Assembly (NCBI RefSeq): GCF_038789205.1
Contig: NZ_CP128355.1
Location: 1,302,001-1,366,000, forward strand
DNA: 64,000 nt
Reading direction: 5' to 3'
DNA from: Staphylococcus hsinchuensis
Lineage (GTDB): Bacteria > Bacillota > Bacilli > Staphylococcales > Staphylococcaceae
A model generated the notes under the pieces. That model was given only the letters and a program-made list of their open reading frames with translations, made no database searches and was not told the origin of the DNA. The position numbers were made by a program, and so were the translations under genes. Positions 49,937 through 61,576 of this stretch are shown one piece after another; positions within the stretch are counted from its first letter, which is position 1, and every line of letters begins with the position of its first letter.

Positions 49937-50033
49937 GTGTGGGACAGACATCGAATTTTCAAACAAAAATTTCGTAGTCCCTCCTTAATGATAAAGAGTC
50001 TGAGACATCTATTTTGTCCCAGACTCTTTTTTG
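49937..50033. repeat. Dispersed GGGACAG-type element, copy F, with terminator
   Basis: GTGGGACAGACATCGAATTT with AAATTTCGTAGTCCC, then AAAGAGTCTGAGACA (about 49993-50007) with TGTCCCAGACTCTTT and a T-run. Lies between ptsI and the convergent redoxin gene, and can terminate both. Confidence 0.8.
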
Positions 50034-50037
50034 TATA

Positions 50038-50268
50038 TTAATCAATATTTAATCTCTTATTCAATTTGTCCATATCTACTTGGTACATAGGTTCATCATC
50101 TAACAAGATAAAAGGAGTTGCAAAAGCATCATAATCAATCATTTCATTTCTATATTGTGAATTTGAAATATTTTTTTCTGTGTATGAAACGTCTTTGTCG
50201 GAAAGATAGTTTTTTATAAATTCACAAGGTGGACAGTCATCTTGAGTATATATTACGATATTTGTCAT
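50038..50268 (-). CDS. Glutaredoxin/NrdH-like thioredoxin-fold protein
   Basis: 76 residues, the size of NrdH/glutaredoxin-like redoxins. Active-site CPPC lies in YTQDDCPPCEFIKNYL (about 11-14), and the cis-Pro loop in FATPFILLDD. It should reduce disulfides of a partner reductase; the partner is unknown. Three in-frame ATGs exist; 50268 is preferred as AAGGG is 9 nt ahead of it, while it abuts the first one (50277). Convergent with ptsI. Confidence 0.85.
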   Translation of the reverse strand: MTNIVIYTQDDCPPCEFIKNYLSDKDVSYTEKNISNSQYRNEMIDYDAFATPFILLDDEPMYQVDMDKLNKRLNID

Positions 50269-50430
50269 CTTCATCATCCCTTCAATATAATTTAACTCAT
50301 TTTAATATAGGTAACATTTTAAAGAAATTCAAGTATATGATTTCTCTATACATACGCCACTAATTTGTCACTCTTTTGTGTTATATATAATTTTAAAATG
50401 ATTTAAAAAGGAATATACTAAAAGTGTTAA

Positions 50431-50445
50431 TGTGATTATCACAAA
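50431..50445 (+). promoter_or_regulatory. TGTGATTATCACA palindrome before cydA
   Basis: Perfect dyad TGTGA-TTA-TCACA (50431-50443), extended to TTATCACAAA (50436-50445), which is identical to the motif at the qoxA promoter. It sits only 22 bp before the cydA start, downstream of the likely promoter, so a repressor role (Rex-like) is possible. Half-site spacing is shorter than in classical Rex sites. Confidence 0.45.
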
Positions 50446-50467
50446 TATATAGAAAAAAGGTGATTAC

Positions 50468-51823
50468 ATGGATTCAATTGAAATCGCACGTTTTCTAACA
50501 GCCATGACACTCGCTGTGCATATCATATTCGCAACAATTGGGGTAGGTATGCCATTAATGTTCGCGATTGCCGAGTTTATAGGCTTGAAACGTAATGATT
50601 ATCAGTATATTGCTTTAGCTAAGCGTTGGACTAAAGGTTATACGATTACGGTTGCAGTTGGAGTTGTAACCGGTACAATTATTGGATTACAACTTTCATT
50701 ACTATGGCCGACCTTCATGCAAATGGGTGGTCATGTTATAGCTTTACCATTATTTATGGAAACTTTCGCATTTTTCTTCGAAGCAATCTTCTTAAGCATT
50801 TATTTATATACATGGGATAGATTTAAAAATAAATGGACGCATTTCCTCATAAGTTTACCAGTTATTCTCGGTGGTTCATTCTCAGCATTCTTTATTACGG
50901 CAGTGAATTCATTTATGAACACACCAGCTGGCTTTGAAATGAAACATGGAAAAATGGTTAATGTTCAACCATGGGCAGCAATGTTTAATGATTCATTTAT
51001 TATTCGTTCATTCCATGTTGTTGCTACTGCTTATATGACGATGGCATTTGTATTAGCAAGTATTGCCGCTTATAAATTATTAAAAAATAAATTTTCACAA
51101 GATACAGCTTATCATAAAAAAGCACTCAAATTAACGATGATATTAGGTATTGTGTTTACTGTAGGTGCTATGATAGCTGGAGATGCATCGGCGAAATTTT
51201 TACACAAAGAACAACCTGAAAAACTTGCTGCATATGAATGGCATTTTGATACCCAATCTAAAGCAAATTTAGTTTTATTTGGTAGTTTAGATGAGAAAAC
51301 TGAAAAAGTAAAAGGCGCTATAGAAATACCAGGTGTACTTAGCTTTTTAGCAGATAATAACGTAAATACTAAGGTGAAGGGACTCAATGATTTCCCTAAA
51401 GAATTACGTCCACCAATGATGGTGCATTACTTCTTTGATCTGATGGTATTTATGGGCGTATTTTGTTTCATTATTTCAGGTGTCTTTATCCTTACCTTAT
51501 TAATAAAAAAATTAAGACGCTTTACATTTTCGAAAGCGATGGTGATTGGCACAATCTTAACAGGGCCTGCATCAATATTAGCCATAGAATTTGGTTGGTT
51601 CTTAACTGAGCAAGGACGTCAACCATGGCTCGTGCGAGGATATCTAAAAGTTGCTGACGCCGCAACACAAGCAGGGGGCTTAGCACTCGTCACAATTATG
51701 TTTGCGTTATTGTATCTTGTATTATTATTCACAAGTGCTTATGTGTTAATAAGAATGTATCGAAACAATCCGGCATATAAAGACGTTGAAAAAGTGAAAA
51801 TCGAAAGAGGTGCTAAGTCATGA
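50468..51823 (+). CDS. cydA: Cytochrome bd ubiquinol/menaquinol oxidase subunit I CydA
   Basis: 451 residues, about nine membrane helices. Subunit I binds hemes b558, b595 and d; the axial His is in TAMTLAVHIIFATIGVGMP (about 18), and the Met/quinol region precedes a short Q-loop (about 250-310), as in Gram-positive CydA. GWFLTEQGRQPWLVRG carries the GRQPW motif. High-affinity, non-proton-pumping oxidase for low O2. AAGGTG precedes ATG. Overlaps cydB by four bases. Confidence 0.96.
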   Translation: MDSIEIARFLTAMTLAVHIIFATIGVGMPLMFAIAEFIGLKRNDYQYIALAKRWTKGYTITVAVGVVTGTIIGLQLSLLWPTFMQMGGHVIALPLFMETFAFFFEAIFLSIYLYTWDRFKNKWTHFLISLPVILGGSFSAFFITAVNSFMNTPAGFEMKHGKMVNVQPWAAMFNDSFIIRSFHVVATAYMTMAFVLASIAAYKLLKNKFSQDTAYHKKALKLTMILGIVFTVGAMIAGDASAKFLHKEQPEKLAAYEWHFDTQSKANLVLFGSLDEKTEKVKGAIEIPGVLSFLADNNVNTKVKGLNDFPKELRPPMMVHYFFDLMVFMGVFCFIISGVFILTLLIKKLRRFTFSKAMVIGTILTGPASILAIEFGWFLTEQGRQPWLVRGYLKVADAATQAGGLALVTIMFALLYLVLLFTSAYVLIRMYRNNPAYKDVEKVKIERGAKS

Positions 51824-52836
51824 TTTATTCATATATCGGTATTACAGTATTGTGGGTATTTTTATATTGTTATATCATCGTGGCATCTATTGATTTTGGT
51901 GCTGGGTTCTTTACGGTCCATGCTAAAATCACGAAACAGGATAAGAAGATTAATCATATTATCGCACGTTATCTCAACCCAGTTTGGGAAGTAACGAACG
52001 TATTCTTTGTATTTTTCTTTGTTGGGATGGTTGGATTCTTCCCGGATACAGCTAAATATTTCGGGACAGTCTTGTTGGTACCAGCTTCTGTAGCACTATT
52101 ACTCCTTTCAATTAGAGGTGCTTTTTATGCCTTTGAAAATTATGGCCCAGATACAAAGCTACCTTGGTTGATTATGTATGGTTTAGCAGGATTGTTTATT
52201 CCAGGTTCACTGGCAACGGTTTTAACAATATCTGAAGGTGGTTATATAACTGGAAAAGAATCGCATTTAGATTTAAATTGGACAGAATTATTGCTAAGCC
52301 CGTACGCATGGGCAGTAGTATTTTTAGCCATTGTTTCGGTATTATATATTTCTTCAGGATTTTTAACTTACTATGCTTCTAAAGCTAAAGATACTGAAGC
52401 ATATAAATTGTTGAGATACTGGTTCTTGTTCTGGGGGCCACCGATGATAGCTATTTCATTATTTGTATTTTTATCATTACGTGTACAAAACAAACACCAT
52501 TTTGAAGTTGCTGTTACACATTACTGGTGGATGTTTTTACTAAGTTTTATTTTCTTTGTAATCGCAATGATACTAACGTTAATTAAGAAATATCATGGTA
52601 TCGCATTTATCATGGTCATGTTCCAAATGGCTTTTGCATTTTTCGGTTATGGCATGAGTAAATTGCCTTATATTTTAGACCCTTATATTAAACTTAATCA
52701 AAGCGTTACGAATCCAAGCATGGCGATTACGTTAATCGTTGTATTCATTTTTGCTTTACTTTTACTCATACCATCGTTAATATTGTTAATGAGATTATTT
52801 ATCTTTGATACCTCTTATGTGAGAGGCAAGAAATAA
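51820..52836 (+). CDS. cydB: Cytochrome bd oxidase subunit II CydB
   Basis: 338 residues, about nine membrane helices; SIDFGAGFF near the N-terminus and LNPVWEVTNVFFVFFFVGM are conserved in CydB. It has no heme of its own and completes the heme site with CydA. GAGGTG precedes ATG. A small third subunit (CydS/CydX-like) is not evident in the 95 bp that follow. Confidence 0.95.
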   Translation: MIYSYIGITVLWVFLYCYIIVASIDFGAGFFTVHAKITKQDKKINHIIARYLNPVWEVTNVFFVFFFVGMVGFFPDTAKYFGTVLLVPASVALLLLSIRGAFYAFENYGPDTKLPWLIMYGLAGLFIPGSLATVLTISEGGYITGKESHLDLNWTELLLSPYAWAVVFLAIVSVLYISSGFLTYYASKAKDTEAYKLLRYWFLFWGPPMIAISLFVFLSLRVQNKHHFEVAVTHYWWMFLLSFIFFVIAMILTLIKKYHGIAFIMVMFQMAFAFFGYGMSKLPYILDPYIKLNQSVTNPSMAITLIVVFIFALLLLIPSLILLMRLFIFDTSYVRGKK

Positions 52837-52851
52837 CCATATAATAATGCT

Positions 52852-52916
52852 GAGGTGAGTTTGATTCATACTTTACGTATCTTACGTACGAACTGGATCA
52901 ACTTACCTCGATTTTT
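52852..52916 (+). other. Structured leader between cydB and ktrA
   Basis: GAGGTGAGTTTGAT (52852-52865) pairs with ATCAACTTACCTC (52897-52909), 13 pairs with one bulge and one wobble, extended by three more pairs. The loop holds a TACGTA/TACGTA small stem. TTTTT follows (52912-52916), so it looks like an attenuator or weak terminator ahead of the ktrA ribosome site (GGAGG). Confidence 0.5.
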
Positions 52917-52931
52917 AGTTGGAGGACAATT

Positions 52932-53615
52932 ATGGATAAAGAATATGTAGTCATTGGTTTAGGCCGATTTGGCGGAAGTATTGTAAGAGAACTTAACGCT
53001 TTAGATATGGATGTTATGGCGATTGATATGGATGAAGCACGTGTGAACGAATACAGTGATATCGCTACACATGCTGTAGTTGCAGATACAACGGATGAAA
53101 CTGTAATGAAGAGTTTAGGTATAAGAAATTTTGACCACGTGATTGTTGCAATCGGGGAAAATATTCAATCTAGTACATTAACTACACTTATCTTAAAGGA
53201 ATTAGGGGTTAAAAAGGTTACTGCCAAAGCCCAAAATGATTATCATGCTAAAATATTAAATAAAATAGGCGCGGACACAGTTGTACACCCTGAAAGAGAT
53301 ATGGGTCGTCGTATTGCACATAATGTGGCAAGTGCGAGTGTGTTAGATTATCTTGAACTTGCGGATGAACATTCAATTGTTGAAATTAAAGCAAGTGAAA
53401 AGATGGCCGGACAATCAATTATTGACTTAGATATTCGTGCACAATTCGGTATAAGTATTATTGCAATTAAACGCGGTAGAGAAATTCTTGTATCACCGGA
53501 TCCTAATATTAGTGTTGAAATAGGCGACATTCTCATCATGATAGGTCACGATAATGACTTAAATCGTTTCGAGAAAAAAGGTTGTCAGATAACTGAATAT
53601 AGTAAAAGCACGTGA
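52932..53615 (+). CDS. ktrA: Potassium channel gating subunit KtrA
   Basis: 227 residues. RCK_N Rossmann domain with VIGLGRFGGSIVREL (GxGxxG, about 7-14) binds ATP/ADP; the RCK_C domain (about 140-220) binds cyclic di-AMP in S. aureus KtrA, which closes the channel. It forms a cytosolic ring on KtrB or KtrD, neither of which is in this window. GGAGG precedes ATG. The terminator overlaps its stop codon. Confidence 0.92.
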   Translation: MDKEYVVIGLGRFGGSIVRELNALDMDVMAIDMDEARVNEYSDIATHAVVADTTDETVMKSLGIRNFDHVIVAIGENIQSSTLTTLILKELGVKKVTAKAQNDYHAKILNKIGADTVVHPERDMGRRIAHNVASASVLDYLELADEHSIVEIKASEKMAGQSIIDLDIRAQFGISIIAIKRGREILVSPDPNISVEIGDILIMIGHDNDLNRFEKKGCQITEYSKST

Positions 53616-53640
53616 ATGATTATAAATCATTCACGTGCTT
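53606..53640. terminator. Bidirectional terminator of ktrA and rnjA
   Basis: AAGCACGTGAATGAT (53606-53620) and ATCATTCACGTGCTT (53626-53640), perfect 15 bp with a five-base loop and T-run. The left arm includes the last codons and stop of ktrA. Confidence 0.9.
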
Positions 53641-53648
53641 TTTATTGA

Positions 53649-55675
<2,027 letters not shown>

Positions 55676-55806
55676 TATTGACTGTTCCTCCTGTAATAAC
55701 TAGAAATTATTATTTATTTGAATCCTATAAATTCATCGATTAAAACGTACGATCTATATAAAAAATACTTTATTGTTATATCGTTTTATTACCGAATATA
55801 AAATAA

Positions 55807-55870
55807 CATACTAGCGAATGTGCCAAGTATGTTGCTAGGATTTATTGTTGTTCGTTCGCTAAAAAAATAC
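55807..55870 (-). other. Structured segment upstream of rpoY
   Basis: AACATACT (55806-55813) pairs with AGTATGTT (55827-55834), and CTAGC (55812) with GCTAG (55835), mutually exclusive folds. On the minus strand the order is AGCGAACGAACAA, CCTAGC, the hairpin, then ATTTTATATT. The tract recalls the CCTAGC elements at 6 and 7 kb. It may be a third, diverged copy or a leader attenuator of rpoY. Confidence 0.35.
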
Positions 55871-56136
55871 ATTATTAAGCTATGTGTTTTCAGTTATTAC
55901 TCATTTTACATGATGTGAAGAAATAAATAAAGCAGTTTTATTTTTGTTGTTCTTTTAATATGAATGCTTTGAAATAAATATCTATACACTAAATTCCATT
56001 TAATGGAAAATATTTTTAACATTGAATATATTTGTGCTTGAGTCAGTGTGAGAAGTTCATTATGATTAAAGTGAAGCGTCCGATATATTTAGAATAATTG
56101 GGCACCATTATAGAAAGAAAAGTAAGGGTGATAACA

Positions 56137-56409
56137 TTGGATCATGTAACGCAAATTATTGAGGATATTAAAGTTGAGAAAAAACGCTCTGACAAAATAT
56201 TTACAGGAATTACATTTGAAATTAGATCTGAACAAGTCATTATGTTTTTTAACTATGACGAAATTATCGATAACGTAGAAGGGGATCAAGTATATGTCAA
56301 ACACAACCATGATCCTGAATTTATAGATACAAATAAACTCAAACATATAAAACAGCAATTAGAAGGTATAAATGTTGAGTACACAGAACGTCGAGATGAT
56401 TTTTTATAA
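56137..56409 (+). CDS. Hypothetical protein, 90 residues
   Basis: Reads DHVTQIIEDIKVEKKRSDKI from a TTG start and ends EYTERRDDFL. Soluble, mixed charge; no motif I recognise. AAGGGTG (56124-56130) lies 6 nt before TTG 56137. An upstream TTG (56098) would extend it by 13 residues without a site. The gene stands between rpoY and def, convergent with def, and is closed by a shared terminator. I infer it is real from the ribosome site and position. Confidence 0.65.
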   Translation: MDHVTQIIEDIKVEKKRSDKIFTGITFEIRSEQVIMFFNYDEIIDNVEGDQVYVKHNHDPEFIDTNKLKHIKQQLEGINVEYTERRDDFL

Positions 56410-56414
56410 GAAAA

Positions 56415-56451
56415 AGCCATCAACCTAACTTTTACGCTAGAGTTGATGGCT
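56415..56451. terminator. Terminator shared by the 90-residue protein gene and def
   Basis: AGCCATCAAC (56415-56424) with GTTGATGGCT (56442-56451), perfect 10 bp; T-run on the minus strand, for def. Confidence 0.82.
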
Positions 56452-56472
56452 ATAACTATTTTCATAAGAATG

Positions 56473-57024
56473 TTAAACCTCAACGGCATCATCATGTGGT
56501 TGGAGTGGATTGTTTTGATCGATATAGTCATAGAACATTACACCGTTAAGATGATCGATTTCGTGTTGTAATATGATGGCAGGATAACCTTTTAATCTTA
56601 ACTTAATTTCATTTCCATCTATGTCATAAGCTTTCACCGTGATTCTGTTTTTACGGTGCACAAGACCAGGAATGTTTTCATCTACACTTAAACAACCTTC
56701 TCCAGACGGTAAATAAGCTTCCTGTACACTATGGCTCATTACTTTCGGGTTGACAAGCATTAAATCGTAGCTCTTACCGTTTCCATCATCTGGTAAATAT
56801 ACCGCTAACATTCTTTTCGAAACGTTGATTTGTGGAGCGGCAAGACCAACACCAGAACGTAGACCATATTTATTAGCTGTCGTTTCGTCCTGACTGTTAA
56901 TAAGAAACTCACGCATTTCTTTTAAAGTATTTCGATCTTCATCTGATAAAGGGAAATGAACATCTTCGGCTTTAGCACGAAGTGTAGGGTGTCCATCTCG
57001 AATAATATCTTTCATAGTTAACAT
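56473..57024 (-). CDS. def: Peptide deformylase
   Basis: 183 residues, type II deformylase that removes the formyl group from nascent proteins. Motif 1 GVGLAAPQI (about 58), motif 2 EGCLSV (about 110, metal Cys), motif 3 QHEIDHL (about 153, catalytic Glu and two metal His). Length fits the Gram-positive class with the extra N-terminal insertion SGVGLAAPQ. It is separate from the downstream YkyA gene, which is divergent. Confidence 0.96.
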   Translation of the reverse strand: MLTMKDIIRDGHPTLRAKAEDVHFPLSDEDRNTLKEMREFLINSQDETTANKYGLRSGVGLAAPQINVSKRMLAVYLPDDGNGKSYDLMLVNPKVMSHSVQEAYLPSGEGCLSVDENIPGLVHRKNRITVKAYDIDGNEIKLRLKGYPAIILQHEIDHLNGVMFYDYIDQNNPLQPHDDAVEV

Positions 57025-57148
57025 TTATTCATACACCTTCCTTATTGTAAAATATACCAAAGATTAGGCAGTAAAATACAGTGATACATTTGATTTATAA
57101 TAAATTATTATATAACATTACATTCAAATAAAGGAGGATTTTTCAAAA

Positions 57149-57775
57149 ATGAAATTAAAGTATGGCATCGGTGCTGTGTTAGCATCTACTTTGTTAGTTG
57201 CAGGTTGTACGACTGATAAGGGAGAAATCAAAGCGTATAATAAAAATATTCAAAGTGCATTTGATGAAGAAAAATCTCTTACATCAGTAGGTAAAAAACT
57301 AAACAAGTTAGAAGAGAAGAAACAAGAATTAGTACAAAATATTGATGGAAAAGATGAACAAAAAGTAAAAGAAACATCTAATAAGGTAGTAAAAAACGTT
57401 GATGATCGTCAACAGCAATTTAAGAAAGAGCAAGATGCAATGGCTAAATCTGAAAAAGAATTTAAAAAAGCTGAAAAACACATAGGTAAAATAGAAAATA
57501 AGAAAAAGAAAAAAGAAGTTAAACAACTCAACGATGCAATGAAAGACAAATATAAAGCACACGATAAGTACGCTGAAGTTTACGAAAATATCATGAAAAA
57601 AGAAAAAGATATGTTCAACTACACAGCGAAAGGTCAAGTTGACCAAAATACAATTAATGAAAAATCAAAATCAGTATCAAAAGCATATAAAGAGATGAAC
57701 AAAGCGTTTAAAGATTACTCCAAAGCAACAAATAAAGTGAAAACAGAAAAGGCAGATGTCGATTCGCTAGCTTAG
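57149..57775 (+). CDS. YkyA-family lipoprotein
   Basis: 208 residues. Lipobox LLVAGC with Cys20; then almost all Lys/Glu/Asp-rich heptad-like helix, a probable coiled coil (about 30-195), as in Bacillus YkyA. Membrane-anchored outside the cell; function unknown, though the gene is fixed next to pdh in Bacillus too. GGAGG precedes ATG. An imperfect 9-bp hairpin (57841-57868) follows. Confidence 0.88.
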   Translation: MKLKYGIGAVLASTLLVAGCTTDKGEIKAYNKNIQSAFDEEKSLTSVGKKLNKLEEKKQELVQNIDGKDEQKVKETSNKVVKNVDDRQQQFKKEQDAMAKSEKEFKKAEKHIGKIENKKKKKEVKQLNDAMKDKYKAHDKYAEVYENIMKKEKDMFNYTAKGQVDQNTINEKSKSVSKAYKEMNKAFKDYSKATNKVKTEKADVDSLA

Positions 57776-57962
57776 AGTTGAACAAGTATATTGATTTGAA
57801 ATTTAAAAGGTGAAGATATAAAATATTAAATGAGGGCGCTTACATAAAAGAACACACTGTTTTATGTATGTTTGCAAATTGAGTGATACAGACCGCTCAT
57901 AAATAATAATACAGTTCTCTAACTGTAGTCATTGCAAGTGTTACAGAACTTTTTATAATTGT

Positions 57963-57991
57963 TTAACAGTATAACAGTTTTGTGATACAAT
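57963..57991 (+). promoter_or_regulatory. pdhA promoter
   Basis: TTAACA (57963-57968) and TACAAT (57986-57991), spacer 17, with a TG one base before the -10. A small ACAGTT/AACTGT hairpin (57911-57927) lies upstream. Confidence 0.68.
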
Positions 57992-58042
57992 ATTAAAGGA
58001 TAAAATGAATTTCTATTATACGGGAAAGGTATGGTGAATTGA

Positions 58043-59155
<1,113 letters not shown>

Positions 59156-59158
59156 CAG

Positions 59159-60136
59159 ATGGCACAAATGACAATGGTTCAAGCGATAAATAATGCGCTT
59201 AAAACTGAATTACAAAACGATGAAGACGTGTTACTTTTCGGTGAAGACGTTGGTGTAAACGGCGGTGTATTCCGTGTAACTGAAGGTTTACAAAAAGAAT
59301 TCGGTGAAGACCGAGTATTCGATACACCATTAGCAGAATCAGGTATTGGTGGGTTAGCCTTAGGTTTAACGACTGAAGGATTCCGCCCGGTAATGGAAAT
59401 TCAATTCTTAGGTTTCGTATTTGAAGTATTTGATGCGATTGCAGGCCAAATTGCACGTACACGTTTCCGTTCAGGTAACTCAAAACAAGCACCTGTAACT
59501 ATTCGTGCACCATTTGGTGGTGGGGTACATACACCTGAATTACACGCAGATAACCTTGAAGGTATCTTATCTCAATCACCAGGTTTACATGTCGTAATCC
59601 CATCTAGCCCATATGATGCTAAAGGATTATTAATTTCTGCAATTCGCAGTAACGATCCAGTTGTATTCTTAGAGCACATGAAATTATACCGTTCATTCCG
59701 TGAAGATGTGCCTGAAGAAGAATATACAATTGATATCGGTAAAGCGAACGTGAAGCAAGAAGGTAATGACATTACTTTAATCGCTTACGGTGCAATGGTT
59801 CAAGAATCATTAAAAGCTGCTGAAGAGTTAGAAAAAGAAGGATACTCTGTTGAAGTTATCGACTTAAGAACAGTACAACCAATCGATATTGAAACATTAG
59901 TAGCTTCAGTTGAAAAAACTGGACGCGCTGTAGTTGTTCAAGAAGCTCAACGTCAAGCTGGTGTAGGTGCTACAGTAGCATCTGAATTAGCAGAACGTGC
60001 AATCCTTTCATTAGAAGCACCTATTGCACGTGTTGCAGCTGCTGACACAGTATATCCTTTCACTCAAGCTGAAAATGTTTGGTTACCAAACAAAAACGAT
60101 ATTATTGAAAAAGCTAAAGCAACATTAGAATTTTAA
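59159..60136 (+). CDS. pdhB: Pyruvate dehydrogenase E1 beta subunit
   Basis: 325 residues, transketolase-like pyrimidine domain and C-terminal domain. [34 protein letters not shown] and [19 protein letters not shown] are family stretches around the pyrimidine end of ThDP. Starts 3 bp after pdhA. After it come 128 bp of hairpin-rich sequence before pdhC. Confidence 0.97.
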   Translation: MAQMTMVQAINNALKTELQNDEDVLLFGEDVGVNGGVFRVTEGLQKEFGEDRVFDTPLAESGIGGLALGLTTEGFRPVMEIQFLGFVFEVFDAIAGQIARTRFRSGNSKQAPVTIRAPFGGGVHTPELHADNLEGILSQSPGLHVVIPSSPYDAKGLLISAIRSNDPVVFLEHMKLYRSFREDVPEEEYTIDIGKANVKQEGNDITLIAYGAMVQESLKAAEELEKEGYSVEVIDLRTVQPIDIETLVASVEKTGRAVVVQEAQRQAGVGATVASELAERAILSLEAPIARVAAADTVYPFTQAENVWLPNKNDIIEKAKATLEF

Positions 60137-60142
60137 TAACTA

Positions 60143-60222
60143 CTAATGAGAGCAGATGACGTTTATCTCTCTCATTAGCGTTTATATAAAAGATAAGAAC
60201 TGACATTTTGTCACACGTTCTT
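60143..60222 (+). other. Two stem-loops between pdhB and pdhC
   Basis: CTAATGAGAG (60143-60152) with CTCTCATTAG (60169-60178), then AAGAAC-TGACA (60195-60205) with TGTCA-cac-GTTCTT (60209-60222). No long T-run, so these are more likely processing, stability or partial termination sites than a full terminator. Confidence 0.6.
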
Positions 60223-60264
60223 TGTCTCATTTAGAGTTAAATTGAATATTAGGAGGATAATAAC

Positions 60265-61572
60265 GTGTCATTTGAATTTAAATTACCCGATATTGGTGAA
60301 GGTATCCACGAAGGTGAAATAGTAAAATGGTTTATTAAAGCTGGAGATCAAATTGAAGAAGACGACGTTTTAGCAGAAGTTCAAAATGATAAATCTGTTG
60401 TTGAAATCCCGTCACCTGTTTCTGGAACAATTGAAGATGTATTAGTTGATGAAGGGACAGTAGCGGTCGTTGGTGACACAATCGTTAAGATTGACGCACC
60501 TGATGCTGAAGAAATGCAATTTAAAGGTAGCGATAGTGACGATTCAGCTGATTCATCTAAAGAAGAACCACAAGAAGAAAAAGAAGAAAAATCAGAAACA
60601 TCTGAAGAACCAGCTAAATCAGAAAGTTCTGATGAAGATGTAGATGAAAACAAACGTGTTAAAGCAATGCCATCAGTGCGTAAATATGCACGTGAAAATG
60701 GTGTTAACATCAAAGCAGTTGCTGCTACAGGTAAAAATGGTCGTACAACTAAAGAAGACATCGATGCTTACTTAAATGGCGATGCAGCAGCATCTTCTGA
60801 TCAAAGTGAAGAAAGTCAAGCTCAAGGTCCAGAGTCAGCACAATCTGCACCTGTTTCAACTGAAGGAGAATTCCCAGAATCAACAGAAAAAATCCCTGCA
60901 ATGCGTAAAGCAATTGCAAAAGCAATGGTTAATTCAAAACATACGGCTCCTCACGTTACGTTGATGGATGAAATTGATGTACAAGAACTTTGGGATCACC
61001 GTAAGAAGTTCAAAGAAGTTGCAGCAGAACAAGGTACGAAATTAACATTCTTACCGTATGTTGTTAAAGCACTTGTTTCTGCACTTAAGAAATATCCAGC
61101 GCTTAACACTTCATTCAACGAAGAAGCTGGAGAAGTTGTGCATAAACATTATTGGAATATCGGAATCGCAGCAGATACAGACAGAGGTTTATTAGTACCT
61201 GTTGTTAAACATGCTGATCGCAAATCTATGTTCCAAATTTCAGATGAAATCAATGAACTTGCAGTTAAAGCAAGAGATGGTAAACTAAGTTCAGAAGAAA
61301 TGAAAGGTGCAACTTGTACAATTAGTAATATTGGTTCAGCTGGTGGCCAATGGTTCACACCAGTTATCAATCACCCAGAAGTAGCAATCTTAGGAATTGG
61401 CCGTATTGCACAAAAACCAATTGTGAAAGACGGAGAAATTATTGCAGCTCCAGTATTATCATTATCATTAAGCTTTGACCATAGACAAATTGATGGTGCT
61501 ACTGGACAAAACGCAATGAATCACATCAAACGATTATTAAATAATCCAGAATTATTATTAATGGAGGGGTAA
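60265..61572 (+). CDS. pdhC: Dihydrolipoamide acetyltransferase (E2) of pyruvate dehydrogenase
   Basis: 435 residues. One lipoyl domain (about 1-80) with the lipoyl-Lys43 in [12 protein letters not shown]; an acidic Ser/Glu linker (about 88-130); a peripheral-subunit-binding domain (about 132-170) [20 protein letters not shown]; a second flexible linker; and the catalytic core (about 205-435) with [15 protein letters not shown], the His of DHR being catalytic. Forms the core of the complex and makes acetyl-CoA. GTG start, AGGAGG ahead. Confidence 0.97.
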   Translation: MSFEFKLPDIGEGIHEGEIVKWFIKAGDQIEEDDVLAEVQNDKSVVEIPSPVSGTIEDVLVDEGTVAVVGDTIVKIDAPDAEEMQFKGSDSDDSADSSKEEPQEEKEEKSETSEEPAKSESSDEDVDENKRVKAMPSVRKYARENGVNIKAVAATGKNGRTTKEDIDAYLNGDAAASSDQSEESQAQGPESAQSAPVSTEGEFPESTEKIPAMRKAIAKAMVNSKHTAPHVTLMDEIDVQELWDHRKKFKEVAAEQGTKLTFLPYVVKALVSALKKYPALNTSFNEEAGEVVHKHYWNIGIAADTDRGLLVPVVKHADRKSMFQISDEINELAVKARDGKLSSEEMKGATCTISNIGSAGGQWFTPVINHPEVAILGIGRIAQKPIVKDGEIIAAPVLSLSLSFDHRQIDGATGQNAMNHIKRLLNNPELLLMEG

Positions 61573-61576
61573 AATT

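Noticed and set aside
52837-52931. ydaO/kimA-type cyclic di-AMP riboswitch before ktrA
   Set aside because: The gap is 95 bp and lacks the conserved ydaO segments.
52861-52950. 29-codon leader peptide before ktrA, also considered as a CydS-like subunit
   Set aside because: TTG start is only 3-4 nt from GAGGTG, the peptide is basic with no membrane helix, and it overlaps ktrA. The RNA hairpin explains the region better.
56089-56358. 89-codon minus-strand open frame
   Set aside because: Shadow of the 90-residue plus-strand gene, which has the better start and charge pattern.
57329-57646. 105-codon minus-strand open frame rich in Phe
   Set aside because: Phe-rich reading of the Lys-rich YkyA gene on the opposite strand (AAA/GAA read as TTT/TTC).
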